Below are positions 43,978 to 53,756 of a DNA stretch of 64,000 nucleotides, in pieces; the first letter of the stretch is position 1; every line of letters starts with the position of its first letter. The notes under the pieces were generated by a model. That model had not been told where the DNA came from. It saw only the letters and a list, made by a program, of their open reading frames with translations, and did not search any database. Source of the DNA: Streptomyces pluripotens (GTDB taxonomy: Bacteria > Actinomycetota > Actinomycetes > Streptomycetales > Streptomycetaceae); assembly GCF_000802245.2 (NCBI RefSeq), contig NZ_CP021080.1, forward strand, positions 5,084,001 to 5,148,000. The letters are read 5' to 3'. A program made the translations under genes and the position numbers.

Positions 43978-45195
43978 ATGTTCGAGATCGAAGACGTGGG
44001 CGTGTTCCTGGGCCTGGACGTCGGCAAGACCGCTCACCACGGTCACGGACTCACCCCGGTCGGGAAAAAGGTCTTCGACAAGCCCCTGCCCAACAGCGAA
44101 CCCAAGCTGCGGGCCGTGTTCGACAAGCTGACCGCGAAGTTCGGCACCGTCCTGGTCATCGTGGACCAGCCCGCCTCCATCGGCGCCCTCCCGCTGACCG
44201 TCGCGAGGGACGCCGGCTGCCGCGTCGCCTACCTGCCCGGCCTGGCCATGCGGCGGATCGCCGACCTGTACCCCGGCGAGGCCAAGACCGACGCCAAGGA
44301 CGCCGCGGTCATCGCGGACGCAGCCCGCACCATGCCCCACACCCTGCGATCCCTGGAACTGACCGACGAGATCACCGCCGAACTGACCGTCCTGGTCGGC
44401 TTCGACCAGGACCTGGCCGCCGAGGCCACCCGCACCTCCAACCGGATACGCGGCCTGCTCACCCAGTTCCCCCCCTCCCTGGAGCGCGTCCTGGGCCCGC
44501 GCCTGGACCACCAGGCCGTCACCTGGCTGCTGGAGCGCTACGGCTCCCCGGCCGCCCTGCGCAAGGCCGGCCGCCGCAGACTCGTGGAACTGATCCGCCC
44601 GAAAGCCCCGCGCATGGCCCAGCGGCTGATCGACGAAGTCTTCGACGCCCTCGACGAACAGACCGTAGTCGTCCCTGGAACCGGCACCCTCGACATCGTC
44701 ATCCCTTCTCTGGCCGCCTCCCTGGCCGCAGTCCACACCCAGCGCCGGGCCATGGAAGCCCAGATCAACGCCCTGCTGGAGGCTCACCCTCTTTCCCCGG
44801 TCCTGACGTCGATGCCCGGCGTCGGCGTCAGGACCGCCGCCGTCCTGCTGGTCACCGTCGGCGACGGCACCAGCTTCCCCACCGCCGCCCACCTCGCCTC
44901 CTACGCCGGACTCGCCCCCGCAACAAAGTCGTCCGGCACCTCGATCCACGGCGAACACGCACCCCGAGGCGGCAACCGGCAGCTCAAACGGGCGATGTTC
45001 CTGTCCGCCTTCGCCTGCATGAACGCCGACCCCGCCTCCCGCGCCTACTACGACAAGCAACGAACACGCGGCAAGACCCACACCCAAGCCCTCCTCCGCC
45101 TCGCCCGCCAACGCATCAGTGTCCTGTTCGCCATGCTCCGCGACGGCACCTTCTACGAATCCCGAACGCCGAAGGACGTCGAGCTCGCCGCATAA
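43978..45195 (+). CDS. IS110-family transposase (DEDD)
   Basis: 405 aa, ATG 43978 with GGAAAGG upstream. The N-terminal DEDD RuvC-like domain begins VFLGLDVGKTAHHGHG; VIVDQPASIGALP and KTDAKDAAVIADAAR carry further acidic residues. The C-terminal Tnp_20 domain has LTSMPGVGVRTAAVLLV and the catalytic-Ser-type segment APRGGNRQLKRAMF. Full length and apparently intact. Confidence 0.92.
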   Translation: MFEIEDVGVFLGLDVGKTAHHGHGLTPVGKKVFDKPLPNSEPKLRAVFDKLTAKFGTVLVIVDQPASIGALPLTVARDAGCRVAYLPGLAMRRIADLYPGEAKTDAKDAAVIADAARTMPHTLRSLELTDEITAELTVLVGFDQDLAAEATRTSNRIRGLLTQFPPSLERVLGPRLDHQAVTWLLERYGSPAALRKAGRRRLVELIRPKAPRMAQRLIDEVFDALDEQTVVVPGTGTLDIVIPSLAASLAAVHTQRRAMEAQINALLEAHPLSPVLTSMPGVGVRTAAVLLVTVGDGTSFPTAAHLASYAGLAPATKSSGTSIHGEHAPRGGNRQLKRAMFLSAFACMNADPASRAYYDKQRTRGKTHTQALLRLARQRISVLFAMLRDGTFYESRTPKDVELAA

Positions 45196-45257
45196 CCTCA
45201 GCAACCCCGAACCACCCCAAACCCGACAGGAGTGCCTTGACGAAAGACATAGAGGCA

Positions 45258-45617
45258 CCCCCCGCGGCCCAGGTCCTGCGCATCCAGCGCAGACGCCGCC
45301 TCTACGACGCGAAGAAGTGGTCCAGCGAGACCGTCTACGCCATCACCGACCTGCCCGCCGAGGAGGCGAGTGCCGCCGAGATCGCTTCATGGGCTCGCGG
45401 ACACTGGACGGTGGAGAACATCGTCCACTGGTGTCGGGATGTGACCTTCAACGAGGACAAGTCCCAGGTCAGGACCCACAACACGCCCTCAGTCCTCGCC
45501 GCCGTCCGCGACCTGATCCGCGGTGCGCTCAAGCTTGCCGGGTACGTCAACACCGCCGCCGGACGCCGGGCCCACACCGAACGCACCCTCGTCCTCAGCC
45601 TCTACGGCATCACATGA
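45258..45617 (+). pseudogene. 3' part of ISAs1-like DDE transposase
   Basis: Resumes AAQVLRIQRRRRLYDAKKW and contains the DDE Glu in WTVENIVHWCRDV, ending LVLSLYGIT. With 42779-43719 it rebuilds a normal ISAs1-family transposase once the IS110-like element is removed. Confidence 0.88.
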
Positions 45618-45663
45618 TCAAACCGGACGACCCGGGCAAACGCCGGGGCCCTGCCAACGCCCC

Positions 45664-47313
45664 GACCGCCGTTTCGCCGCCGTCATCTGCGAGTCCATTG
45701 AGCGCGTTGCCCGGCGCACGTACTTCGGAACCAAAATCGAGTACGAGCTCGAACAAGCCGGTGTCGCTCTGTGTGCTGCCGATGAGCCGATCGTCACGGG
45801 GCGCGGCGCGAAGCGTGCCACCCCGACCCTCACCCGGCGCGTCAAACAAGCCGTTTCAGAGTGGTACGTGCTGCAGATGCTGGAACTGTCCTGGGACGGC
45901 TTTATCGAGCACACCAGGCAGGGTTGGAACACCGGCAAGCCGCCGTACGGCTATTTGGCCGAAAAGGTGCCACACCCTGTCCCCGCCCGGCGCGCCGAGG
46001 GGCGCACCAAACACAGGCTTATCCCAGACCCCGCGAGAGCACCGGCCGTCACCGTCATCTTCCATCTGCGCGGCCTGGACAAACTCGGCTATGACGCTAT
46101 CGCCGACCGGCTCAACCTCGACCTGGCCGCCTACCCGCCCCCGGAACCGACCCGTGCCGAGGCGTCCCTCCGCCGTTGGAGCGGCTCCGCCGTACGTGAG
46201 ATCCTCAAGAATCCGAAATACACCGGATATCAAGTGTGGAACCGTCGTGCGACGAAAAAGGGTGGCCGCAACAACGACCCGAAGGACTGGATCTGGTCAT
46301 CCCACCCCACGCACGAGCCGCTCGTCACCCGGGAACTCTTCGACACGGTCTCCGCTATGTCGAAGAAGCGCCAAGGTTCGCGCACGACACCCGGCAAGAA
46401 CAGCCATCCCGATGCCCAGCGCTCCTATATCTTGCGGTCCTACGTCATGTGCGATCTATGCGACCGCCGCATGTTCGGCAAGAGCCGCCACCAGATCTCG
46501 TACTACGCCTGCCAGTTGGACCCGAACGAGCACCGCGACAGAGAGTGGTTCGCCTCCCACCCCAAGAGCCTGTGGGTCCGCGAAGAGATCTTGCTCACGT
46601 CCGTGTCCCGCTTCTTCGCCACCCATGTCTTCGGCCCGAACCGCCGCACTTATCTCCACGCAGCCCTCGAAGCTTCACAGCCCACTGACGATCCGGCCAA
46701 ACGCATCGCCCGGGAACGCGAGGCCTTGGAGCAGGCCATCGCAGCCATCGAACAACGCCAGAGCCGCCTCATCCAGGCTCTCGCCGAGGGCATGGGCGGT
46801 TACGGCCCGGGAGAAGAACCAGACCCGGAACGCGAGCGGACATTCCGGGACGACATTCGCAAGGAGCACACAACCCTCAGCGGCCAGCGAAAAGCCCTGT
46901 CCGAGCAGCTGGCCCGACTCGAAGCCCCCGAGCCCACAGCCGATCGAAACAATGTCACCCTGCTCGACGCGCTCCCATGCCTGGAGGTGGACCTCACGCG
47001 CGTGCCCGAAGAGAGGCAGCGCCAGCTCTATGACGCCTTCGGTCTGGAGGTCCGCTATAGCCGCCCCCGCGAAGAACTCACGCTGCGGGTGACGATCCCG
47101 GGGCACCAGGTTGACGAACTGAAGCGCATCACCCGTGAGCTGGACACGGGGAACAAAAAATCGGGCGCCCGCACCGAAGTGCTTGCGCCCGATCATGGCA
47201 CCCAGGTTCGGAAACCGGGACATAATGCCCGATCCCGTTCCCATGTTCTGGGTGCCCCCGGCAGGATTCGAACCTGCGCACACGGCTCCGGAGGCCGTTG
47301 CTCTATCCCCTGA
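45664..47313 (+). pseudogene. 3' part of the large serine recombinase gene, running into the tRNA-Arg gene
   Basis: 550 codons. AAVICESIERVARRTYFG completes the catalytic domain; then the recombinase domain (GKPPYGYLAEKV, AVREILKNPKYTGYQVWNRR), a zinc-ribbon (YVMCDLCDRRMFG with later Cys) and a coiled-coil C-terminus (REALEQAIAAIEQRQSRL). Joined to 42295-42648 it gives 667 aa. The last about 50 codons cross the tRNA-Arg terminator and 61 nt of the tRNA gene in antisense, so the end of the ORF probably lies in chromosomal sequence beyond the attachment point. Confidence 0.88.
47155..47193 (-). terminator. Intrinsic terminator of tRNA-Arg
   Basis: On the minus strand: ATCGGGCGC stem, inner GCAC-TTCG-GTGC stem with a UUCG tetraloop, GCGCCCGAT closing arm, then six T. 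A textbook rho-independent terminator, 60 bp downstream of the tRNA 3' end and inside the recombinase ORF on the other strand. Confidence 0.88.
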
Positions 47314-47324
47314 GCTACGGGGGC
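47253..47324 (-). tRNA. tRNA-Arg (anticodon CCG)
   Basis: 72 nt without encoded CCA. Acceptor GCCCCCG pairs with CGGGGGC, D arm GCTC/GAGC, anticodon arm ACGGC-CTCCGGA-GCCGT with anticodon CCG (codon CGG), variable GTGC, T arm GCAGG-TTCGAAT-CCTGC, discriminator A. It marks the border between the accessory island and the core region and is a likely integration landmark. Confidence 0.96.
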
Positions 47325-47490
47325 GTGTCGGCTGCTGAGCTGCTCGCTCGCGGCGACGGGTAGAACACTAGCAGGTCCGGCGGAGTGATCAGGAACCCGT
47401 TTACCGGCGTCGGCGTGGGCGGGTCCCCTGTAGGGGGTGGAAGTGGGGAAAACCCGGACGCGGTGGCCGGTCCGGACCTACTCTCAAGTT

Positions 47491-48003
47491 GTGCCAGGCG
47501 CGTCGGGCCGGGTGCTTGTTGTGGACGACAACAAGGTCATCCGGCAGCTGATCAGGGTCAACCTTGAGCTGGAAGGGCTTGAGGTCGTGACCGCAGCCGA
47601 TGGTGCCGAGTGCCTGGACGTGGTGCACCAGGTGCGGCCGGACCTGGTGACGCTCGATGTCGTCATGCCCCGGTTGGACGGGTTGCGCACTGCTGCCCGG
47701 CTCCGTGCCGATCCGCGTACCAGCCACCTGCCGCTCGCCGTCATCAGCGCGTGTACGCAGTACGAGGTCGAGACCGGCCTCGGCGTCGGAGTGGACGCCT
47801 TCCTCGCCAAGCCCTTCGAGCCGGCCGAACTCGTGCGGCTCGTCAAGCGCTTGATCGGGCGCCCGACTGGGCGTGAGGGAGAGGGGCATGGAGGGGGCAG
47901 GCAGGGGGGAGAGGGCCCGGACCAGGGCGGGGGCGGTGACGACGAAGGGGGCGAGGGCGGGGTCGCCGACGGGGTATCGGGCGGGATCTCCTTCGGCGGG
48001 TAG
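47491..48003 (+). CDS. Response regulator, receiver domain only
   Basis: 170 aa from GTG 47491; the frame is open to 47437 but conservation begins at VPGASGRVLVVDDNK. Receiver residues: DD at 12-13, phospho-acceptor Asp56 in LDVVMPRLDG, Ser in VISACTQ, Lys in LAKPFEP. There is no output domain; residues about 126-170 are a Gly/Glu/Asp-rich tail. It probably relays phosphate or regulates by protein contact. No histidine kinase lies nearby. Confidence 0.88.
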   Translation: MPGASGRVLVVDDNKVIRQLIRVNLELEGLEVVTAADGAECLDVVHQVRPDLVTLDVVMPRLDGLRTAARLRADPRTSHLPLAVISACTQYEVETGLGVGVDAFLAKPFEPAELVRLVKRLIGRPTGREGEGHGGGRQGGEGPDQGGGGDDEGGEGGVADGVSGGISFGG

Positions 48004-48367
48004 AACCGGATTGGCGGGCGCTGGCGGAAGCTGAAGCGCGGGCGGTGGCGAAAGAGGCGGAGAAGCGGCTGCAGAACTGAGGGAACGGCCGAAGGGTCGG
48101 AGAAGCAGCGGCAGAGCCGAGAAGACAGCCGAACGGCTGAAGAAGCAGCTGAAGAGCCGAAGAAGTAGCCGAAGAACAGGAGGCCGGGGTAGCCGGGTGG
48201 TGAGCGGGGCGGGTCCCCGGTAGCAGCACCGGCTCCGTTGCCCGGGGCGGTCGGGCGTGGCGGCGGCAATGGCGACGCCCGGTTGTCCGCGGGGAGTGAG
48301 GACGCCGGTTGTCCACAGAGAGAAACCGGTTCGCCCACCCACCCCCCTCCTCCCCTACGCTTGTCCC
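48004..48367. repeat. Gene-free gap with degenerate purine-rich repeats
   Basis: 364 bp between the response regulator and the DALR-domain gene. From about 48040 to 48180 there are many imperfect repeats of the type gccgaagaag/agccgaa-gg. No gene or RNA is recognised; the promoter of the next gene should be at the right end. Confidence 0.5.
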
Positions 48368-49513
48368 GTGACCCCCACCGAGCTCTCCCACACCGTGTTG
48401 CGCACGGTACGTCGTGCTGTCGATGACGGGGAGCTGGCTGTGACCGTGCCCGCGCGGGCCGTGGTGAGCGAGCCAGGGCCCGGAGGGTGCGGGGACTACG
48501 CCACCACCATCGCCCTCCAGCTCGCCCGGCAGGCCGGGCAGCCTCCGTGGCGGGTCGCCGAGGTCCTGCGGCCTCGTCTCATGGGCGCCGATGGCATCCG
48601 GGACGTGGTCATCACCGGCCCGGGGTTCCTCAACATCAGCCTCGACGCCGAGGCCGACCCGGTTACCGGCCTGGTGCGGGAGATCCGTGCCCGTGGTGGG
48701 GCGTACGGCGTCGGTGACGCGCTCGCCGGGCAGGTCGTCGTGCTGCGCGTGCCCTACGAAGTCCGTGCCGAGGTCGTCGCCGACGCGGTGGGACGGATCG
48801 TCGCGACGCAGGGCGGGCGGGTCACCGTCGAGCACGGTGAGCCGGTCACCCTGCGGCCCGTGCCGGCCCCTGAGGACCCCGCCCCGCTCGGGGCCGACGC
48901 GGCTCAGTGGGCCCTGCTCCATCCTGCCCCGCACGACCGGCCCCGGATCACCGCCGATCACCTCGCCCAACGCGAGGGCAACCCCCTCTTCCGCGTCCGG
49001 TACGCCCACGCGCGTGTCCGCTCCACCAGCCGCAACGCGACCCGCCTGGGTTTCGCCGCCGAGCCCGGCCCTGTCGCGGCCCGGACGAGCACGGGTGACG
49101 CCCACGCCGGCACGCCCGTCGCCGCGCCCATGGGCTCGGGTGCCCTCCACACCGCCGCGGCACCCCGCCCGGAAGCCGCTGCCGCGGCACCCCGTGCGGA
49201 AACCCGTGACGGCCTCCGCGCCACGAGTGTGGGGCGCCGCCCGGACGCCGTCGTGCGCGTCCTGCTGACCTCCCTCGCCGACTACCCCCGTATCCTCACC
49301 GCGGCCGCCACCCACCGTGCTCCGGATCGGCTGGCTCGACATCTCGTCGCCGTCGCCGATGCCGTGCTGCCCTTCCTGCCCTCCGTGCTGCCCCATGGCC
49401 AGGAGAAACCCTCGGCCGCCCACCGCGCCCGGCTGGCCCTCGCCGAAGCCGCCGGGACGGTGCTGGCCGGTGGCCTGACCCTGCTCGGCATCGACGCACC
49501 CGAACACCTCTGA
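48368..49513 (+). CDS. ArgRS-like protein with N-terminal and DALR anticodon-binding domains but no catalytic core
   Basis: 381 aa, GTG 48368. Residues about 35-95 match the additional N-terminal domain of arginyl-tRNA synthetase (CGDYATTIALQLARQAGQ, ITGPGFLNISL). The last about 170 residues match the DALR anticodon-binding domain (NPLFRVRYAHARVRS, RLALAEAAGTVLAGGLTLLG). The HIGH and KMSKS class I motifs are absent and a short Ala/Pro-rich stretch replaces the core, so it cannot aminoacylate. It probably binds tRNA or regulates. It sits one gene away from tRNA-Arg and 58 bp ahead of lysA. Confidence 0.88.
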   Translation: MTPTELSHTVLRTVRRAVDDGELAVTVPARAVVSEPGPGGCGDYATTIALQLARQAGQPPWRVAEVLRPRLMGADGIRDVVITGPGFLNISLDAEADPVTGLVREIRARGGAYGVGDALAGQVVVLRVPYEVRAEVVADAVGRIVATQGGRVTVEHGEPVTLRPVPAPEDPAPLGADAAQWALLHPAPHDRPRITADHLAQREGNPLFRVRYAHARVRSTSRNATRLGFAAEPGPVAARTSTGDAHAGTPVAAPMGSGALHTAAAPRPEAAAAAPRAETRDGLRATSVGRRPDAVVRVLLTSLADYPRILTAAATHRAPDRLARHLVAVADAVLPFLPSVLPHGQEKPSAAHRARLALAEAAGTVLAGGLTLLGIDAPEHL

Positions 49514-49571
49514 GGGCAGGAGAACGCATCCGTGAGCCCCGGAGAGAGACAGAGAGTCTGAGAGTCACGTC

Positions 49572-50963
49572 ATGAGCCGTTCCGCCCATCCCGCCGGGCC
49601 TCGTCACGCCGACGTCCTTCCCGAGGGGCACTACTCCGCGCCGCCCGCCGACCTCAATGCCCTCGACCGCAAGGTCTGGGCCCAGACCGTCGCACGGGGC
49701 GCCGACGGCGTCGTCACCGTCGGCGGTATCGACGTCATCCGGCTCGCCGAGGAGTTCGGCACCCCCGCCTACATCCTCGACGAGGCCGACTTCAGGGCCC
49801 GGGCACGTGCCTGGCGCACCGCCTTCGGTTCCGACGCCGACGTCTTCTACGCGGGCAAGGCGTTCCTCTCGCGTGCCGTCGTGCGGTGGCTGAACGAGGA
49901 GGGGTTGAACCTGGACGTGTGTTCCGGTGGGGAGCTGGCCACCGCGCTCTCCGCCGGCATGCCCGCCGAGCGGATCGCCTTCCACGGCAACAACAAGTCC
50001 GCGCAGGAGATCGAGCGGGCCGTCTCCGCCGGGGTCGGGCGCATCGTTCTCGACTCCTTCCCGGAGATCGTCCGCGTCGCCCACATCGCCCAATCGCTCG
50101 GCAAGCGCCAACGGGTCCAGATCCGTGTCACCGTCGGCGTCGAGGCGCACACGCACGAGTTCATCGCCACCGCCCACGAGGACCAGAAGTTCGGGATCCC
50201 GCTGGCCGACGGGCAGGCCGCCGAGGCCGTCCGGCGGGCCCTGCAGCTCGACGGGCTGGAACTGATCGGGATCCACTCCCACATCGGGTCGCAGATCTTC
50301 GACATGTCGGGGTTCGAGGTCGCCGCCCACCGTGTGGTCGGTCTACTGAAGGACATCCGGGACGAGCACGGGATCGAACTGCCCGAGATCGACCTCGGCG
50401 GCGGGCTGGGGATCGCGTACACCAGTGACGACGACCCCCGCGAGCCGCACGAGATCGCCAAGGCGCTCACCGAGATCGTCGGCCGGGAGTGCGAGGCCGC
50501 CCGGTTGCGGACGCCCCGCATCTCCGTCGAGCCCGGGCGCGCGGTCGTCGGTCCGACCGCCTTCACGCTCTACGAGGTCGGCACCGTCAAGAAGCTGGAA
50601 GGGCTGCGGACGTATGTCTCCGTCGACGGGGGCATGTCCGACAACATCCGGACCGCGCTGTACGACGCCGAGTACAGCGTCGCGCTCGTCTCCCGCAGCT
50701 CCGACGCCGCTCCCATGCTCGCCCGGGTCGTCGGCAAGCACTGCGAGAGCGGGGACATCGTGGTGAGGGACGCGTTCCTGCCCGCTGACCTGGCGCCGGG
50801 CGATCTGATCGCCGTACCGGCCACGGGCGCGTACTGCCGGTCCATGGCCAGCAACTACAACCACGTGCTCCGGCCGCCCGTCGTCGCCGTGCGGGACGGC
50901 GCGGCCCGGGCCATCGTCCGGCGGGAGACGGAGGAGGACCTCCTGCTCCTCGACGTCGGGTGA
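49572..50963 (+). CDS. lysA: Diaminopimelate decarboxylase
   Basis: 463 aa, PLP enzyme of fold type III that converts meso-diaminopimelate to L-lysine, the last step of lysine synthesis. The PLP Lys is in [10 protein letters not shown] (about residue 98). [20 protein letters not shown] and EPGRAVVG are the family's phosphate- and substrate-binding motifs; [10 protein letters not shown] supplies the Cys from the partner subunit. Full length. First of the lysine/threonine set; hom follows 154 bp later. Confidence 0.97.
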   Translation: MSRSAHPAGPRHADVLPEGHYSAPPADLNALDRKVWAQTVARGADGVVTVGGIDVIRLAEEFGTPAYILDEADFRARARAWRTAFGSDADVFYAGKAFLSRAVVRWLNEEGLNLDVCSGGELATALSAGMPAERIAFHGNNKSAQEIERAVSAGVGRIVLDSFPEIVRVAHIAQSLGKRQRVQIRVTVGVEAHTHEFIATAHEDQKFGIPLADGQAAEAVRRALQLDGLELIGIHSHIGSQIFDMSGFEVAAHRVVGLLKDIRDEHGIELPEIDLGGGLGIAYTSDDDPREPHEIAKALTEIVGRECEAARLRTPRISVEPGRAVVGPTAFTLYEVGTVKKLEGLRTYVSVDGGMSDNIRTALYDAEYSVALVSRSSDAAPMLARVVGKHCESGDIVVRDAFLPADLAPGDLIAVPATGAYCRSMASNYNHVLRPPVVAVRDGAARAIVRRETEEDLLLLDVG

Positions 50964-50982
50964 CCCGGACCGGGGAGCGCTT

Positions 50983-51015
50983 CGGGGCTGGAAGATCTAC
51001 GGTCCAGCAGCCCCG
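50983..51015 (+). terminator. Hairpin after lysA
   Basis: cggggctg pairs with cagccccg (8 bp) around a 17-nt interior that itself contains an alternative ctgga/tccag pairing. No T-run. May end or attenuate lysA transcription before hom. Confidence 0.5.
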
Positions 51016-51117
51016 CACAAATGAAATAAACGTCTCACGATCCGGACGAAGGGTAGAAACTCCCGTCCGGTGAGTGAGACTGGTCCAACCGTAGACGGTA
51101 TGAGGAAACGAGGTCGG

Positions 51118-52410
51118 ATGATGCGTACGCGTCCGCTGAAGGTGGCGCTGCTGGGCTGTGGTGTGGTCGGCTCAGAGGTGGCGCGCATCATGACGGCGCA
51201 CGCCGACGACCTCGCGGCCAGGATCGGGGCCCCGATCGAGCTCGCCGGGGTCGCCGTACGGCGCCCGGGCAAGGTGCGCGAGGGCATCGATCCGGATCTC
51301 GTCACCACTGATGCCACTGCCCTCGTCAAGCGCGGTGACGTCGATGTCGTGGTCGAGGTCATCGGCGGTATCGAGCCCGCCCGGACCCTCATCACCACCG
51401 CCCTCGAGCACGGTGCTTCCGTGGTCTCCGCCAACAAGGCACTGCTGGCCCAGGACGGTGCCGAGCTGCACGCCGCCGCCGAGGAACACGGCCGGGACCT
51501 CTACTACGAGGCCGCGGTCGCCGGTGCCATCCCGCTGATCCGGCCGCTGCGCGAGTCCCTTGCCGGGGACAAGGTCAACCGGGTCCTCGGCATCGTCAAC
51601 GGGACCACCAATTTCATCCTCGACAAGATGGATTCGACGGGGGCCGGGTACCAGGAGGCGCTCGACGAGGCGACCGCCCTCGGATACGCCGAAGCGGACC
51701 CCACCGCTGATGTCGAGGGGTTCGACGCCGCAGCCAAGGCCGCGATCCTCGCCGGCATCGCCTTCCACACGCGGGTGCGCCTGGACGACGTGTACCGCGA
51801 GGGCATGACCGAGGTCACCGCCGCCGACTTCCGGTCGGCCAAGGAGATGGGGTGCACCATCAAGCTGCTCGCCATCTGTGAGCGGGCCGCGGACGGGGCG
51901 TCCGTGACCGCGCGTGTGCATCCCGCGATGATCCCGCTCAGCCACCCGCTCGCCTCCGTGCGCGGCGCGTACAACGCCGTCTTCGTCGAGTCGGACGCCG
52001 CCGGGCAGCTGATGTTCTACGGGCCCGGTGCCGGCGGTTCGCCGACCGCCTCCGCCGTCCTCGGCGACCTGGTCGCGGTCTGTCGCAACCGGCTCAGCGG
52101 TTCGACCGGCCCCGGCGAGTCGGCGTACGCCGACCTGACCGTCTCTCCGATGGGAGGGGTCGTCACGCGCTACCACATCAGCCTTGACGTGGCGGACAAA
52201 CCGGGTGTGCTCGCCCAGGTCGCGAACGTCTTCGCCGAGCACGGGGTGTCGATCGACACCGTTCGGCAGCAGGGCAAGGACGGCGAGGCCTCCCTCGTCG
52301 TCGTCACCCACCGAGCCTCCGACGCCTCCCTGTCCGGGACCGTCGAGGCGCTGCGCAAGCTCGACACCGTGCGGGGTGTCGCCAGCATCATGCGGGTTGA
52401 AGGAGAGTAA
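51118..52410 (+). CDS. hom: Homoserine dehydrogenase
   Basis: 430 aa; reduces aspartate semialdehyde to homoserine for threonine and methionine. N-terminal NAD(P) fold with LKVALLGCGVVGSEVARI, catalytic domain with VNGTTNFILDKM and YAEADPTADVEGFDAAAKA, C-terminal ACT domain (HISLDVADKPGVLAQVANVF) for feedback control by threonine. I chose ATG 51118 (the next codon is also ATG) with GAGG upstream over the open frame from 51070. Followed by thrC after 6 bp. Confidence 0.96.
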   Translation: MMRTRPLKVALLGCGVVGSEVARIMTAHADDLAARIGAPIELAGVAVRRPGKVREGIDPDLVTTDATALVKRGDVDVVVEVIGGIEPARTLITTALEHGASVVSANKALLAQDGAELHAAAEEHGRDLYYEAAVAGAIPLIRPLRESLAGDKVNRVLGIVNGTTNFILDKMDSTGAGYQEALDEATALGYAEADPTADVEGFDAAAKAAILAGIAFHTRVRLDDVYREGMTEVTAADFRSAKEMGCTIKLLAICERAADGASVTARVHPAMIPLSHPLASVRGAYNAVFVESDAAGQLMFYGPGAGGSPTASAVLGDLVAVCRNRLSGSTGPGESAYADLTVSPMGGVVTRYHISLDVADKPGVLAQVANVFAEHGVSIDTVRQQGKDGEASLVVVTHRASDASLSGTVEALRKLDTVRGVASIMRVEGE

Positions 52411-52416
52411 CCAGTA

Positions 52417-53475
52417 ATGACCCACCAGTGGCGCGGAATCATCGAGGAGTACCGGGACAGGCTGCCGGTGTCCGACACCACGCCGGTCGTGACGCTCCGC
52501 GAGGGCGGCACGCCCCTCGTGCCCGCGCAGGTGCTCTCCGAGCGCACGGGCTGTGAGGTCCACCTGAAGGTGGAGGGAGCCAACCCCACCGGGTCCTTCA
52601 AGGACCGCGGCATGACCATGGCCATCAGCAAGGCCAAGGAGGAGGGGGCCAAGGCCGTCATCTGCGCCTCCACCGGTAACACCTCCGCCTCTGCCGCCGC
52701 GTACGCCGTACGGGCCGGCATGGTGTCGGCCGTGCTGGTGCCGCAGGGCAAGATCGCCCTGGGCAAGATGGGCCAGGCCCTGGTGCACGGTGCCAAGATC
52801 CTCCAGGTCGACGGCAACTTCGACGACTGCCTCACCCTGGCGCGCGCCCTGAGCGACAACTATCCGGTGGCGCTGGTCAATTCGGTTAATCCGGTGCGCA
52901 TCGAGGGCCAGAAGACCGCTTCCTTCGAGATCGTGGACATGCTCGGCGACGCGCCCGACATCCACGTCCTCCCGGTCGGTAACGCGGGCAACATCACTGC
53001 CTACTGGAGGGGCTACAAGGAGTACGCCGCCGACGGCATCGCCGCCGGGACTCCTCGGATGTGGGGTTTCCAGGCCTCCGGAAGCGCCCCGATCGTGCGC
53101 GGCGAGATCGTCAAGGAGCCCTCGACCATCGCCACCGCCATCCGCATCGGCAACCCCGCCTCCTGGCAGTACGCCCTCGCCGCCCGGGACGAGTCCGGCG
53201 GTACCATCGGCGAGGTGACGGACCGTGAGATCCTGCGTGCCTACCGTCTGTTGGCCGCGCAGGAGGGCGTCTTCGTGGAGCCCGCCTCAGCCGCCTCGGT
53301 GGCCGGCCTCCTCAAGGCCGCCGAGCAGGGCAAGGTGGACCCGGGGCAGCGCATCGTGTGCACGGTCACCGGCAACGGCCTGAAGGACCCCGACTGGGCC
53401 GTCGCCGGAGCCCCGCAGCCGGTCACCGTTCCGGTCGACGCGGCCACCGCGGCCGAGCGCCTCGGCCTCGCCTGA
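52417..53475 (+). CDS. thrC: Threonine synthase
   Basis: 352 aa, PLP enzyme of fold type II; converts O-phosphohomoserine to threonine. The PLP Lys is in [24 protein letters not shown] follows, the phosphate-binding loop is [12 protein letters not shown], and [11 protein letters not shown] is near the C-terminus. ATG 52417 with GAAGGAGAG upstream. It is the short form without the N-terminal extension. In operon with hom; thrB is 281 bp downstream. Confidence 0.97.
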   Translation: MTHQWRGIIEEYRDRLPVSDTTPVVTLREGGTPLVPAQVLSERTGCEVHLKVEGANPTGSFKDRGMTMAISKAKEEGAKAVICASTGNTSASAAAYAVRAGMVSAVLVPQGKIALGKMGQALVHGAKILQVDGNFDDCLTLARALSDNYPVALVNSVNPVRIEGQKTASFEIVDMLGDAPDIHVLPVGNAGNITAYWRGYKEYAADGIAAGTPRMWGFQASGSAPIVRGEIVKEPSTIATAIRIGNPASWQYALAARDESGGTIGEVTDREILRAYRLLAAQEGVFVEPASAASVAGLLKAAEQGKVDPGQRIVCTVTGNGLKDPDWAVAGAPQPVTVPVDAATAAERLGLA

Positions 53476-53756
53476 GCGCCCGGAACCCGGGTCTTCCCTG
53501 CCGGGGAGCACAGGGGGCTTACGACACGCATCGTGCGCCTCCTGTGCGCCCTATGTCGCCACAGAACCTTCCTTCGATAGGCTGTACTGAAACCGCCCGC
53601 CGCATATGCCCTCGCGTGCGGCACGGTGCCGCGCCGTCTCCGCGGTCCGACGGGGCTTCGTACGTCATCGGATGTCCACCGAATTTCGGTCGAATGTCCA
53701 TCGAATCCATCGAGTGTCATTCGACCGTCACGCAGCTCAAGGAGAGTCAACGAGCG

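Larger units (their letters stand above)
43720..45257 (+). mobile_element. IS110-family insertion sequence
   Basis: About 1.54 kb, inserted into the ISAs1-like transposase. The edges were set by where the host transposase sequence stops (attcccccg) and resumes (gcggcccaggtcctgcgc); a CCCCCG at both edges leaves about 6 bp of uncertainty. There are no terminal inverted repeats, as usual for the family. Confidence 0.85.
42649..45653 (+). mobile_element. ISAs1-like element, itself interrupted by an IS110-like element
   Basis: Ends are inverted repeats cagggccccggcgtttgccc (left) and the same sequence as reverse complement at the right (ending 45653). A 10-bp target duplication CCAACGCCCC lies at 42639-42648 and 45654-45663. 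Its transposase gene is split by the IS110-like element at about 43720-45257. It interrupts the serine recombinase gene. Confidence 0.93.

Noticed and set aside
48040..48180. CRISPR-like array from repeated gccgaagaag units
   Set aside because: The repeats are short, imperfect and lack regular spacers. It is low-complexity sequence. No other array was seen in the window.
50980..51117. Lysine riboswitch or T-box between lysA and hom
   Set aside because: The gap is only 154 bp, with one simple hairpin and none of the conserved L-box or T-box elements that I can recognise.
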